Assembly (NCBI GenBank): GCA_041483455.1
Contig: JBGPFS010000022.1
Span: forward strand, 1-20,366
DNA from: JBGPFS01 sp041483455
Lineage (GTDB): Bacteria; Chloroflexota; Limnocylindria; Limnocylindrales; CSP1-4
Length of the DNA stretch: 20,366 nucleotides
Direction of reading: 5' to 3'
The notes beneath the pieces were generated by a model that had not been told where the DNA came from, made no database searches, and saw nothing but the letters and a program-made list of their open reading frames with translations. Both the position numbers and the translations under genes were made by a program. Below are positions 13,490 to 20,366 of this stretch, piece by piece (the stretch's first letter is position 1; every line of letters starts with the position of its first letter).

Positions 13490-14473
13490 GTGGAGTACCG
13501 AAGGCTCGGGAAGACCCAGCGCACGGTCAGCGCGATCGGCTTCGGCGCCTGGGCGATCGGCGGCGACTGGGGCTCCGTCGACGATGCCGACAGCCTCCGC
13601 GCACTGCACGCGGCCGCCGATGCGGGCGTGACGCTCTTCGATACCGCGGACGTCTACGGGGACGGGCGGAGCGAGCGCTTGATCGGGCGGTTCCTCCGGG
13701 AGCGGAGCGGCGAGTCGCTCTTCGTCGCGACCAAGATGGGCCGTCGCGTGCCCCTGGATCCGGCGCAGTACACGCCGGAGGCCTTCCGCGGCTGGATCGA
13801 CCGGAGCCGCGAAAACCTGCGCGTCGATCGCCTGGACCTCGTGCAGCTCCACACCCTCCCGACGGCCATCTACTACCGCCCGGAGATCTTCGCGGCGCTC
13901 GACGACCTCGTGTCGGCGGGGGCGATCGCCAGCTACGGCGTGAGCGTGGAGCGGGTCGAGGAGGGGCTCAAGGCCATCGAGTTCCCGGGCGTCGCCGCGG
14001 TCCAGATCGTCTACAACATCGTCCGGCAGCGGCCGGCGGAACGCTTCCTGGCCGAGGCGGCCCGTCGCGACGTCGGCGTCCTTGCCAGGATCCCCCTCGC
14101 GTCGGGCCTCCTGACCGGCAAGCTGACGAAGGAGACCGTGTTCGACGAAGCGGACCATCGCCGCTTCAACCGGCAGGGCGCGGCCTTCGACATGGGCGAG
14201 ACGTTCGCCGGGGTCGATTACGAGACGGGTCTCGCGGTCGTCGAGGAGCTGCGCTCGCTCGTCCCGACCGGCGCCACGCTGGCCCAGATGGCGCTGCGCT
14301 GGATCCTCATGTCCGATGCGGTGACGGCCACGATCCCGGGAGCGAAGACGCCCGAGCAGGCCCGCGCGAATGCGGCCGCCGCGGACCTCGCCCCGCTGCC
14401 GCCTGCGACGATGGAGCGGATCGCCCGCCTCTACGAGGAGCGCGTCAAGCCGCTGGTCCACCAGCGCTGGTAG
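13490..14473 (+). CDS. Aldo/keto reductase family oxidoreductase
   Basis: A 327-residue NADPH-dependent (alpha/beta)8-barrel reductase. Start GTG 13490 follows AGGAGG by 7 bases and gives the standard opening MEYRRLGKTQRTVSAIGFGAW. The catalytic tetrad is intact: Asp51 and Tyr56 (FDTADVYGDGRSE), Lys82 (FVATKMG) and His121 (LVQLHTLP). The C-terminal TIPGAKTPEQARANA (about residues 280-296) is the cofactor-phosphate binding region typical of the group. It resembles the YajO/IolS-type or general stress AKR branch; the natural substrate is unknown. It stands alone, divergent from the EAL remnant and convergent with the GH15 gene. The stop TAG sits between two copies of a 10-bp palindrome. Confidence 0.95.
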   Translation: MEYRRLGKTQRTVSAIGFGAWAIGGDWGSVDDADSLRALHAAADAGVTLFDTADVYGDGRSERLIGRFLRERSGESLFVATKMGRRVPLDPAQYTPEAFRGWIDRSRENLRVDRLDLVQLHTLPTAIYYRPEIFAALDDLVSAGAIASYGVSVERVEEGLKAIEFPGVAAVQIVYNIVRQRPAERFLAEAARRDVGVLARIPLASGLLTGKLTKETVFDEADHRRFNRQGAAFDMGETFAGVDYETGLAVVEELRSLVPTGATLAQMALRWILMSDAVTATIPGAKTPEQARANAAAADLAPLPPATMERIARLYEERVKPLVHQRW

Positions 14474-14483
14474 CCAGCGCTGG
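14461..14483. terminator. Two CCAGCGCTGG palindromes around the reductase stop codon
   Basis: CCAGCGCTGG occurs at 14461-14470 and 14474-14483, with only the TAG stop codon between. Each copy is self-complementary, and the two copies are also inverted repeats of each other with a 3-nt loop. The position between convergent genes suits a terminator, though no U-tract is present. Confidence 0.5.
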
Positions 14484-14528
14484 TCGGGGCCGAGCCGCCG
14501 GACCCGGCACCGCGGGCCCCATCCACGG

Positions 14529-17033
14529 TCACCGGGTCGCCCCTCGCGGAGTCGATGACTCGCCCGGCGGCCCGGCATCGCCGGCGGCCTCCGGGCGGTC
14601 GACCGCCGCGCCGACCTCCACCCGAAGATCGCGGCCCTCCCAGCGGCCGGCTTCCGGCCACCAGAACGTGAAGGCCACCGCCCCTCCGGTCGCCAGCCGG
14701 TCCGACGCGGGCACGTCGGCCACCCACACGCCGAGGCCCGTGTCACGGGCATCGAGGTCGGCCCAGGCCCCCCCGCCGTCGAGGGAGTAGTGGACCCGGG
14801 CCGCCGCCATCAGCTCGAGGCGGAGCGTGCGGCCGGCGGGCATCGAGGGGCGAGGCGCGGTGAACCGCCACGTGGCGCGCGTCGCCTTGGGCGCCTTGCC
14901 CCGGTACCGCCGCCAGGCGGCCTCGGGTCGGTCGATGGAATGGCCCAGCGCGATCGAACGCACCAGCTTCACGTACTCCGCGTGGGCCCAGGCGAGCGGC
15001 ATGGCCGAGCCGCTCGGCCGACCCGGGGCCAGGCCGCGCTCCGGGATGGCCACCGCGTCCCAGACCTGCTCGGGCAACATCCCGCCACCCGATGCCATCC
15101 GCCGCATCGTCTCCAGGTACGGCCGCGCGTCGCGGCCTGCGTCGAGCTCGTAGTGGCCGCGCTCGCCGACCAGGAGCGGCCAGCCCCGACCGATCCCCGT
15201 CCCGTCGTACGCGCTCCCGTCCTCGTGCTCCCCGTAGCCGTCGCCGTTGTAGCGATGCCAGACCGGCCCGCTCGGCGTCTCCGTCCGCAGGATCGCATCC
15301 GCGACCGCGAGGCTCGAGACGATCCGCGGATCGTCGGGCAGGCGGAGCCCGAACCGCACGAGTGCCAGGAAGTCCGTCCCGACCATCTCGTCGCCCGGCA
15401 CCATCGACGATCCAGGCGGCCGATTGCGCAGCGTGACCGGGGTCGAGAGCGGCGCTCCGGCGAGCACGTCCGGCGAAGCGATCCGCAGGTAGTGGCCGTC
15501 CACGCCGTGCTCGCGCGCGAGCTGGGTGCCACGGGCGTAGGTCCAGTCCTCGATCGAGGCGTTCCAGTCGTCGGCGAGCTCCAGGCAGTAGGCGGCGGCG
15601 GGCTCCGGCAGGTGGCCTGCGGCGACCACGAGGGCGGCCACGACCGGCGCGAGCGTGGACGGGCAGAGCCCGGCGGTCTCCTCCCAGCGGTCCTGGCTCG
15701 TGGCGGGGCCGGTCCGGGCGATGAAGCCGGCGGCCCGAGCGATCATGCCGTCGAGCGCCGTTCGGGTGACAAGGTCCTGGAAGGCAGCGGCATGGGTGCC
15801 CGTCCTGCCGTGCATGTGGGAAGCGCCGGTGCGGAGCGCCCCGGCCAGGAGGAGCGGGTAGGCGGCCTCGTCGAGCTGCAGGCCGGTCCAGTACGGGACC
15901 CCGTCCACCCACTGGTTCTGGGGCCAGTGGCCGTCCGGTTCCTGGGATGCGACCAGGTAGGCGAGCGTGCGTGCGGCGGTCGCCCGTGAGCCGAGGGCGA
16001 CGAACGCCCCGGCGGACTCGACGAGGTCGCGCGACCAGACCAGGTGGTAGCCGCCGAGGTCGTTGCGGGCGTTGCCCCACGGGATCGACAGGCTGGCCAC
16101 GGTCGCGCCCGGCAAGGTTCGATCCTGGAGGGACCGGAGAACCGCAGCCGACGTCAGGTAGAGATCACGCTCCTCCTGCGGCAGGTCGGCGGGAGGCTCC
16201 ACCACGGTCCGGACGAATCCGTGCCAGTTGCCGAGGTATTCGTCCCAGGCGCTCCCGAAGTGGCCGGCCAGCGCGGCGCACGCTTCGAGCCCAGCCTCGT
16301 CGGGCTGGGCGCCGAACGCCAGTGCGAGCTGGGCCACGCCGCCGTCGAGCGCCAGCTCGGTCATGCCCGCGACGTTGCCGGCTTCAGTGCGCCCGTACGT
16401 CCAGGTCATCCGGCCGCTGGCCGCGAAGTCCTGCCAGCCGTCCGACGTGCCCACGTAGCCGACGCTCTGGCGGGTCGGGCCCGGGTCCGATGCCAGCGCC
16501 AGGGCCCACGGACCGTTCTGGGCGAAGAGCATCGCCCGCCCCTTGTACGCGCCGACCCAGGCGTGGCCACGCAGGCCGCCGAACCCCAGGTGGGGCGCGA
16601 GCAGCGGGTAGAGCCGCAGCGGATGGGCCGCCCGCTCGGGATCGGCCGGGTCGCGGCGATCCACCAGCCGCGCCTCGATCCGGACGACATCGGCATGGTC
16701 GTCGGCGCAGATCCTGAGGGTCAGCTCATAGCGCGGGTGGCTGTGCACGGCTGTGATCGCCGGCACACCGTCGTCTTCATGGTGGACTTCGTGCGTGGCG
16801 TCGCGCTTGACCTCGCTCCAGAAGCCCGCATCGTCGGCCACGATGAACCCCAGGTCGCGGATCTGCGGCCGGTCCACGTGCGGCCAGTAGACCTCGTTCA
16901 GGATGCCGTGCCCGATCGTGAACCAGACCCGGCTCGCGTAGTGGGAGGTCCCGACCGCGTCCTTGTCGCTGCTCGACCAGGTCGGCAGGCTTCCCGGCGC
17001 GCCGGGAGCGAGCGGGCCAGACGGATCGTTCAT
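14529..17033 (-). CDS. Glycoside hydrolase family 15 enzyme, glucoamylase/glucodextranase-like
   Basis: An 834-residue enzyme without a signal peptide, so probably cytoplasmic. Residues 15-275 match the N-terminal beta-sandwich of bacterial GH15 enzymes (PTWSSSDKDAVGTSHYASRVWFT... start, WPHVDRPQIRDLGFIV). The (alpha/alpha)6 catalytic barrel follows: GGYHLVWSRDLVESAGA (328-344), QDRWEETAGLCPSTLAPVVA (447-466) with Glu451/Glu452 containing the general acid, YNGDGYGEHEDG (595-606), and GMLPEQVWDA (651-660) with Glu655 as the likely general base. Residues about 700-834 form an extra beta-rich domain like the C-terminal domain of glucodextranase. It should release glucose from alpha-1,4 or alpha-1,6 glucans, probably stored glycogen or imported maltodextrins. 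It is the last gene of a minus-strand unit, 51 bp after the glucose-6-phosphate dehydrogenase gene. There is no clear Shine-Dalgarno sequence before ATG 17033. Confidence 0.93.
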   Translation of the reverse strand: MNDPSGPLAPGAPGSLPTWSSSDKDAVGTSHYASRVWFTIGHGILNEVYWPHVDRPQIRDLGFIVADDAGFWSEVKRDATHEVHHEDDGVPAITAVHSHPRYELTLRICADDHADVVRIEARLVDRRDPADPERAAHPLRLYPLLAPHLGFGGLRGHAWVGAYKGRAMLFAQNGPWALALASDPGPTRQSVGYVGTSDGWQDFAASGRMTWTYGRTEAGNVAGMTELALDGGVAQLALAFGAQPDEAGLEACAALAGHFGSAWDEYLGNWHGFVRTVVEPPADLPQEERDLYLTSAAVLRSLQDRTLPGATVASLSIPWGNARNDLGGYHLVWSRDLVESAGAFVALGSRATAARTLAYLVASQEPDGHWPQNQWVDGVPYWTGLQLDEAAYPLLLAGALRTGASHMHGRTGTHAAAFQDLVTRTALDGMIARAAGFIARTGPATSQDRWEETAGLCPSTLAPVVAALVVAAGHLPEPAAAYCLELADDWNASIEDWTYARGTQLAREHGVDGHYLRIASPDVLAGAPLSTPVTLRNRPPGSSMVPGDEMVGTDFLALVRFGLRLPDDPRIVSSLAVADAILRTETPSGPVWHRYNGDGYGEHEDGSAYDGTGIGRGWPLLVGERGHYELDAGRDARPYLETMRRMASGGGMLPEQVWDAVAIPERGLAPGRPSGSAMPLAWAHAEYVKLVRSIALGHSIDRPEAAWRRYRGKAPKATRATWRFTAPRPSMPAGRTLRLELMAAARVHYSLDGGGAWADLDARDTGLGVWVADVPASDRLATGGAVAFTFWWPEAGRWEGRDLRVEVGAAVDRPEAAGDAGPPGESSTPRGATR

Positions 17034-17084
17034 CGGACGACCGCGGCGGCGACCGCGGCGATGGCGGCGAGCGGAGTCACGGTC

Positions 17085-18515
17085 TCAGTCGCCCGTCGCG
17101 ATGTGCGAGGTGGCCACCGGCTCGTGCCAGCGATCGCCGTGCCGGAGCACGTTCGCCGCCGCCTCCGGACCCCACGACCCGGGCTCATACGAGTGGGGCG
17201 GGGTCCTGTCGTCGAGCACTCCGTCGACGACCCGCCAGGCGGCCTCGACCCAGTCCTCCCGGGAGAACAGCGACTGGTCGCCCCGGATGGCGTCGCCGAT
17301 CAGGCGCTGGTAGGGCGGCCGCTCCGTCCCGCTCTGGTGCGCGGCATACAGCTCGACCGCCTCGCCGACCATCGCCTCGCCCGGCTTCTTGGCGCGCGCC
17401 CCGAGCGAGATCGACATGTCGGGCGCCAGCCGGAAGCGGAAGTAGTCGGCATCCGGCGGCTCCGGTTCGCCGAAGACGGACTGCGCCGGCCGCTTCATCT
17501 CGACGAGGACCTCGGTCGCGGTCACCGGCAGGCTCTTGCCGGTCCGGATGTAGAAGGGCACGCCGCCCCAGCGCCAGGTGTCGACCTGCAGCCGCAGCGC
17601 CGCGAACGTCTCGACGGCGGAGTCGGGCGCCACGCCCTTGACCTCGCGATAGCCCCGGTACTGGCCGCGGACGAGGTCGCTCGGCGTGAGCGGGCGGATC
17701 GAGTCGATGACCTTGAACTGCTCGTTGCGGATGGCCTCGGGCGCCCGACCCGAGGGAGGCTCCATCGCGAGCAGGCTCACGACCTGCAGGAGGTGGTTCT
17801 GGATCACGTCGCGGATCGCCCCGGCCTGGTCGTAGAAGGCGCCCCGGTCGGCGACGTCGAAGGCCTCGGGCATATTGATCTGGACGCTCGAGACGTGGTC
17901 GCGATCCCAGATGGGCTCCAGGAACGAATTGGCGAACCGGAAGTAGAGCAGGTTCTGGACCGCCTCCTTGCCCAGGTAGTGATCGATCCGGAAGACAGCC
18001 GGCTCGGCGAAGACCTGGTGGATCAGCCGGTTCAGGGCCATCGCGGAACCGAGGTCGTGCCCGAACGGCTTCTCGACGATGATCCGCGCCCCGGCGGCGC
18101 ATTCGGAAGCCTCCAGGTTCGCGACCACCTCGCCGAAGAGCGCCGGCGGGATCGCCAGGTAGTGGAGGGGATGCCGAGCCTCCCCCAGCTCCCGGCGCAA
18201 GGCGCGGAAGGTCTCGACGTCGTCGTCCGAGCCCTTGACGTAACGCAGGTGGTCGGTCAGGGCCCGGGTGGCGGCCTCATCCGTGGATCCGTGCGCCTGG
18301 AGGCTCTGGCGGGCGCGCTCCTTGAGGCTTGCCAGGTCGCCCGAACGGGCCACGCCCACGATCGGCAGGTCGAGGCCCTCGTCGCGGATGAGTCCGGCCA
18401 GCGCGGGGAAGATCTGCTTGAAGGCGAGATCGCCGGTGGCGCCGAAGAAGACGAAGGCGTCCGAGGGTTGGCCGGGCCGACTGGCGGAGCGAGGGCGGGG
18501 TCGGGCAGCGGCCAC
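17085..18515 (-). CDS. zwf: Glucose-6-phosphate 1-dehydrogenase
   Basis: A 476-residue enzyme that oxidises glucose-6-phosphate to 6-phosphogluconolactone and reduces NADP+ (or NAD+), the first step of the oxidative pentose phosphate pathway. Motifs in order: the dinucleotide-binding FGATGDLAFKQIFPAL (24-39), IIVEKPFGHD (145-154), the active-site signature RIDHYLGKEAVQNLL (176-190), and RDVIQNHLLQV (235-245) with His241 as the catalytic base. The length is normal for the family. It starts at GTG 18515, 5 bp after the 6-phosphogluconate dehydrogenase stop, with a purine-rich GAAGGGAAAGG upstream as the ribosome site. The ATGDLA form of the Rossmann motif (Ala-Thr instead of Ala-Ser) is a minor variant. 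Coenzyme preference cannot be decided from the sequence. Confidence 0.97.
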   Translation of the reverse strand: MAAARPRPRSASRPGQPSDAFVFFGATGDLAFKQIFPALAGLIRDEGLDLPIVGVARSGDLASLKERARQSLQAHGSTDEAATRALTDHLRYVKGSDDDVETFRALRRELGEARHPLHYLAIPPALFGEVVANLEASECAAGARIIVEKPFGHDLGSAMALNRLIHQVFAEPAVFRIDHYLGKEAVQNLLYFRFANSFLEPIWDRDHVSSVQINMPEAFDVADRGAFYDQAGAIRDVIQNHLLQVVSLLAMEPPSGRAPEAIRNEQFKVIDSIRPLTPSDLVRGQYRGYREVKGVAPDSAVETFAALRLQVDTWRWGGVPFYIRTGKSLPVTATEVLVEMKRPAQSVFGEPEPPDADYFRFRLAPDMSISLGARAKKPGEAMVGEAVELYAAHQSGTERPPYQRLIGDAIRGDQSLFSREDWVEAAWRVVDGVLDDRTPPHSYEPGSWGPEAAANVLRHGDRWHEPVATSHIATGD

Positions 18516-18520
18516 GGGGC

Positions 18521-19540
18521 TCAGCCTTTCCCTTCTTCGTGGCCGCCGAACCCGAAGCGCATCGCGGACAGGACCCGATCGGCGAAGTCGGCCTCGCCTC
18601 GCGAGGTGAAGCGTTCATAGAGCGCCGTCGTCAGCACCGGCGCCGGCGCGCCGACGTCGATGGCGGCGATGCTCGTCCAGCGTCCCTCGCCGGAGTCGGA
18701 GACGCGGCCCTCGAAGTCCGAGAGATCGGAGCTGCGCAGGAACCCTTCGGCCGTCAGGTCCAGCAGCCAGGACGCGACCACGCTGCCGCGCCGCCAGAGC
18801 TCGGTCACGGCCGGGATGTCGAGCTGGTACTGGTACAGCTCCGGCTCGCGCATGGGCGTGATCTCGGCGCTGACCTCGCGCTGGTGCCGCCCCGCGTCGG
18901 CGTGCTTGAGGATGTTCAGGCCTTCGGCGTAGGCGGCCATGAGTCCATATTCGATGCCGTTGTGGACCATCTTCACGAAGTGCCCGGCGCCGCTCGGACC
19001 GCAGTGCAGGTAGCCGTTCTCGGCCGGGGTGGGGTCGCCCGTCCGGCCCGGTGTCCGGGGCGCGGCGTCGACGCCGGGCGCCAGGGCGCGGAAGATCGGA
19101 TCGAGACGCTCTGCCGCCTCCGCCGGGCCCCCGATCATCAGGCAGTAGCCACGCTCCAGGCCCGCCACGCCCCCGCTGGTCCCGACGTCGAGATAGCTGA
19201 GCCCCTCCCGGGCGAGCTTCCTCGAGCGGCGGATGTCGTCGACGTAATAGGAATTGCCGCCGTCGACGAGCACGTCGTCTCGGGCCAGCAGCGGCACCAG
19301 CTCGTCGAGCGTGGCATCGACCGACGCGGCCGGCACCATCAGCCACACGACCCTCGGCTGCGTGAGCTGGCCCACCAGGTCCTTGAGCGAGGTGGCCCCA
19401 GCAGAGACCGCCTTGTCGGCGAGGAGTCCGTTCACCGTCTCGGCGTGACGGGCATAGCCGACGACCGAATGACCTGCTCGCAGCCAGCGGCGCGACATGT
19501 TGGCGCCCATCCTGCCCAGACCGACCAATCCGATCTGCAT
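18521..19540 (-). CDS. gnd: 6-phosphogluconate dehydrogenase (decarboxylating), short form
   Basis: A 339-residue short-form enzyme of the GntZ/YqeC type, which forms ribulose-5-phosphate, CO2 and a reduced nicotinamide. The N-terminal Rossmann motif is GLVGLGRMGANM (4-15). The substrate loop GTSGGVAGLERGYCLMIGG (120-138) is typical of the short form. GAGHFVKMVHNGIEYG (184-199) carries catalytic Lys190 and the His-Asn pair. Residues 156-178 are a Pro/Gly-rich insertion. The start at ATG 19540 is supported by AAGGGG 8 bases upstream and by the immediate Rossmann fold; longer frames reach into the MarR gene on the other strand. It is the first gene of the gnd-zwf-GH15 unit and is divergent from the MarR regulator. 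No 6-phosphogluconolactonase gene is present in the window. Confidence 0.95.
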   Translation of the reverse strand: MQIGLVGLGRMGANMSRRWLRAGHSVVGYARHAETVNGLLADKAVSAGATSLKDLVGQLTQPRVVWLMVPAASVDATLDELVPLLARDDVLVDGGNSYYVDDIRRSRKLAREGLSYLDVGTSGGVAGLERGYCLMIGGPAEAAERLDPIFRALAPGVDAAPRTPGRTGDPTPAENGYLHCGPSGAGHFVKMVHNGIEYGLMAAYAEGLNILKHADAGRHQREVSAEITPMREPELYQYQLDIPAVTELWRRGSVVASWLLDLTAEGFLRSSDLSDFEGRVSDSGEGRWTSIAAIDVGAPAPVLTTALYERFTSRGEADFADRVLSAMRFGFGGHEEGKG

Positions 19541-19596
19541 CGTCGTCCCCTTCAGTGGCGGAGCGGTCGACAGCCAGGGCGTCGATCGATGCAGCA

Positions 19597-19629
19597 ATGA
19601 TAGCCAGCTGGCAGGTAATCGTCTATCAT
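19597..19629. promoter_or_regulatory. Divergent promoter pair and palindromic operator between gnd and the MarR gene
   Basis: ATGATAG (19597-19603) and CTATCAT (19623-19629) are inverted arms. Each arm supplies a TATCAT -10 box pointing outward. On the plus strand TAGCCA-N17-TATCAT ends 7 nt before the MarR ATG; on the minus strand TAGACG-N17-TATCAT lies 56 nt before the gnd ATG. Between them is the perfect 10-bp palindrome GCCAGCTGGC (19603-19612), a suitable site for a MarR dimer. The layout is directly visible; its function is inferred. Confidence 0.5.
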
Positions 19630-19636
19630 CGAGCGG

Positions 19637-20122
19637 ATGACGACCCACGGTCCGACACCGGACACACCGACCGCCGATCGAGCCTTCGCAGACGCCCTCG
19701 CGGCCGATCTCGAGCGGATCGCGGTGGGCGCCGTGGACCTCACGACCCGCGCCCTCGCCCAGGCGGACCCTGGCTTCGAGCTCACGTTTCCCCAGTGGCG
19801 CGCCCTGCTCGTGCTGGGCGAGGAGAAGGACGGGGCCCGGATCGGGGCTGTCGCCGCCCGGGTCGGGGTGACCCTGCCGGCGACGAGCCGCCTTCTGCGG
19901 CGATTGGAGCGGCGCGGGCTCACGACGCTGGCGATCGACGAGCAGGATCGACGCGCGACGCGCGCCCGGCTGACCGACCGTGGCCGCGAAGTCCGGGCGG
20001 CGATCCTGGCCCACCGGCGCGCGGCCATGCAGGAGATCGCCGGAACGCTCGCCGCGCCCGACCGGCTCGACCTCGCGAGCGGTCTCCGGGCCATCGCCGC
20101 CGGGCTCGATCGCTTCGCTTGA
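19637..20122 (+). CDS. MarR-family transcriptional regulator
   Basis: A 161-residue winged-helix protein with the MarR layout: an N-terminal dimerisation helix (about 14-45), then LTFPQWRALLVLG (49-61), helix-turn-helix RIGAVAARVGVTLPATSRLLRRLERRGL (68-95), the wing DEQDRRATRARLTDRG (101-116) and C-terminal dimerisation helices. DxxDRR....LT..G is the family hallmark. It should bind a palindromic site as a dimer and respond to a small ligand. The start at ATG 19637 has no Shine-Dalgarno sequence but has TATCAT 7 nt upstream, so its mRNA may be leaderless. Because it is divergent from gnd-zwf-GH15 and shares a 96-bp intergenic region, it probably controls itself and that unit. No cysteine redox sensor of the OhrR type is present. 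Confidence 0.94.
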   Translation: MTTHGPTPDTPTADRAFADALAADLERIAVGAVDLTTRALAQADPGFELTFPQWRALLVLGEEKDGARIGAVAARVGVTLPATSRLLRRLERRGLTTLAIDEQDRRATRARLTDRGREVRAAILAHRRAAMQEIAGTLAAPDRLDLASGLRAIAAGLDRFA

Positions 20123-20132
20123 CGGAGGTCGC

Positions 20133-20154
20133 GCGTACGGTCCGTCCGGTACGC
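20133..20154 (+). terminator. Possible terminator hairpin after the MarR gene
   Basis: GCGTAC (20133-20138) and GTACGC (20149-20154) pair around a loop that can add a further GG/CC pairing. It begins 10 bases after the stop codon. It is followed only by TT, so the call is weak. Confidence 0.35.
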
Positions 20155-20263
20155 TTGGGATGCCTGCCGCGAACTGGTTGGCTGCCGCCGGCCGTCATGC
20201 ACCCTGCCCTACGCTGCGATGCCTGCCGGCGCCACCCACACGAGGCTTCCATCGTGTGGGGTG
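20150..20263. repeat. Imperfect direct repeat and hairpin in the gene-free right end
   Basis: TACGCT followed two to three bases later by GATGCCTGCCG occurs at 20150-20169 and 20210-20228, a period of about 60 bp. Right after it, CCACACGA (20236-20243) and TCGTGTGG (20252-20259) form an 8-bp stem with an 8-nt loop, extended by a near-match CACC/GGTG. No gene is visible from 20123 to the window end. Confidence 0.45.
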
Positions 20264-20344
20264 CCGATCCGCTAGCGACTCGAGGGATCGTCGCTGGTCC
20301 TCATCAAGAAGTCCCCTTCTGGCGCGGGGGCGGCAACCGCCAAC

Positions 20345-20365
20345 GCCACTTCGGGCCCGAGTGGC
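20345..20365. repeat. Hairpin at the window edge
   Basis: GCCACT (20345-20350) and AGTGGC (20360-20365) are inverted arms enclosing the palindrome CGGGCCCG (20352-20359). With a one-base bulge this makes a 10-bp stem. It may be a terminator for a gene beyond the window edge. Confidence 0.35.
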
Positions 20366-20366
20366 A

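Noticed and set aside
12689..14752. A 687-codon minus-strand frame containing the EAL piece, as an intact signalling protein
   Set aside because: Only about 55 codons resemble EAL; the rest is the antisense of the aldo/keto reductase and of a TadE gene, so no intact protein exists.
16044..18620. Long plus-strand open frame (858 codons) opposite GH15 and zwf
   Set aside because: Antisense shadow; both minus-strand genes have intact catalytic motifs.

Overview
The window is a GC-rich bacterial chromosome segment that I read as ordinary housekeeping and cell-surface gene content from a soil or freshwater lineage. Several features together suggest Chloroflexota (Limnocylindria/Ellin6529-like), with Actinomycetota as the alternative: very high G+C, lipoproteins with Pro/Thr-rich linkers, a PF03640-type secreted repeat protein, a TadE/TadE/TadG cluster, a lipoprotein serpin, and TANNNT -10 boxes 6-7 nt before start codons (leaderless-type genes). 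The taxonomic call is inference; no rRNA or other marker gene is present.

Layout. 2-109 (+) is the tail of a COG4315-like secreted protein. It converges, with overlapping stop codons, on a lipoprotein (103-1473, -) carrying five Asp-box-like SxDGxxW repeats. A six-segment membrane protein (1635-2201, +) converges on a phosphate-uptake pair: PiT permease (2901-3923, -) followed by its DUF47/PhoU-like accessory protein (2259-2888, -). Next is a lipoprotein serpin (4255-5526, -). Directly after its TAG, in the same frame, comes an 81-residue C-terminal piece of a secreted HExxE-type putative metallopeptidase (4009-4254). A GC-rich 38-bp tandem repeat separates the serpin from a divergent, overlapping pair of ABC exporter half-transporters (5674-7404 and 7401-9425, +), an asymmetric heterodimer with one degenerate ATP site.

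A gene-poor stretch (9426-10181) with one possible small membrane protein leads to a tad-type pilus group on the minus strand: TadE (12430-13086), TadE (11753-12430) and a TadG-like gene (10182-11756). The three are joined by overlapping stop/start codons, but the TadG-like gene is interrupted by an in-frame TAG after codon 50. Upstream of them is a roughly 55-residue remnant of an EAL domain (13298-13462), then an aldo/keto reductase (13490-14473, +).

The right end is a sugar-metabolism operon on the minus strand: 6-phosphogluconate dehydrogenase (18521-19540), glucose-6-phosphate dehydrogenase (17085-18515) and a cytoplasmic GH15 glucoamylase/glucodextranase-like enzyme (14529-17033). It would link alpha-glucan breakdown to NADPH production through the oxidative pentose phosphate pathway. 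A MarR-family regulator (19637-20122, +) is divergent from it, across a compact intergenic region with back-to-back promoter-like elements around a 10-bp palindrome.

The most unusual items are the serpin/peptidase-remnant junction, the amber codon in the TadG-like gene, the EAL remnant, the hairpin at the serpin start codon, and the compact MarR/gnd divergent promoter. No CRISPR array, tRNA, rRNA, insertion sequence or obvious defence system was seen.
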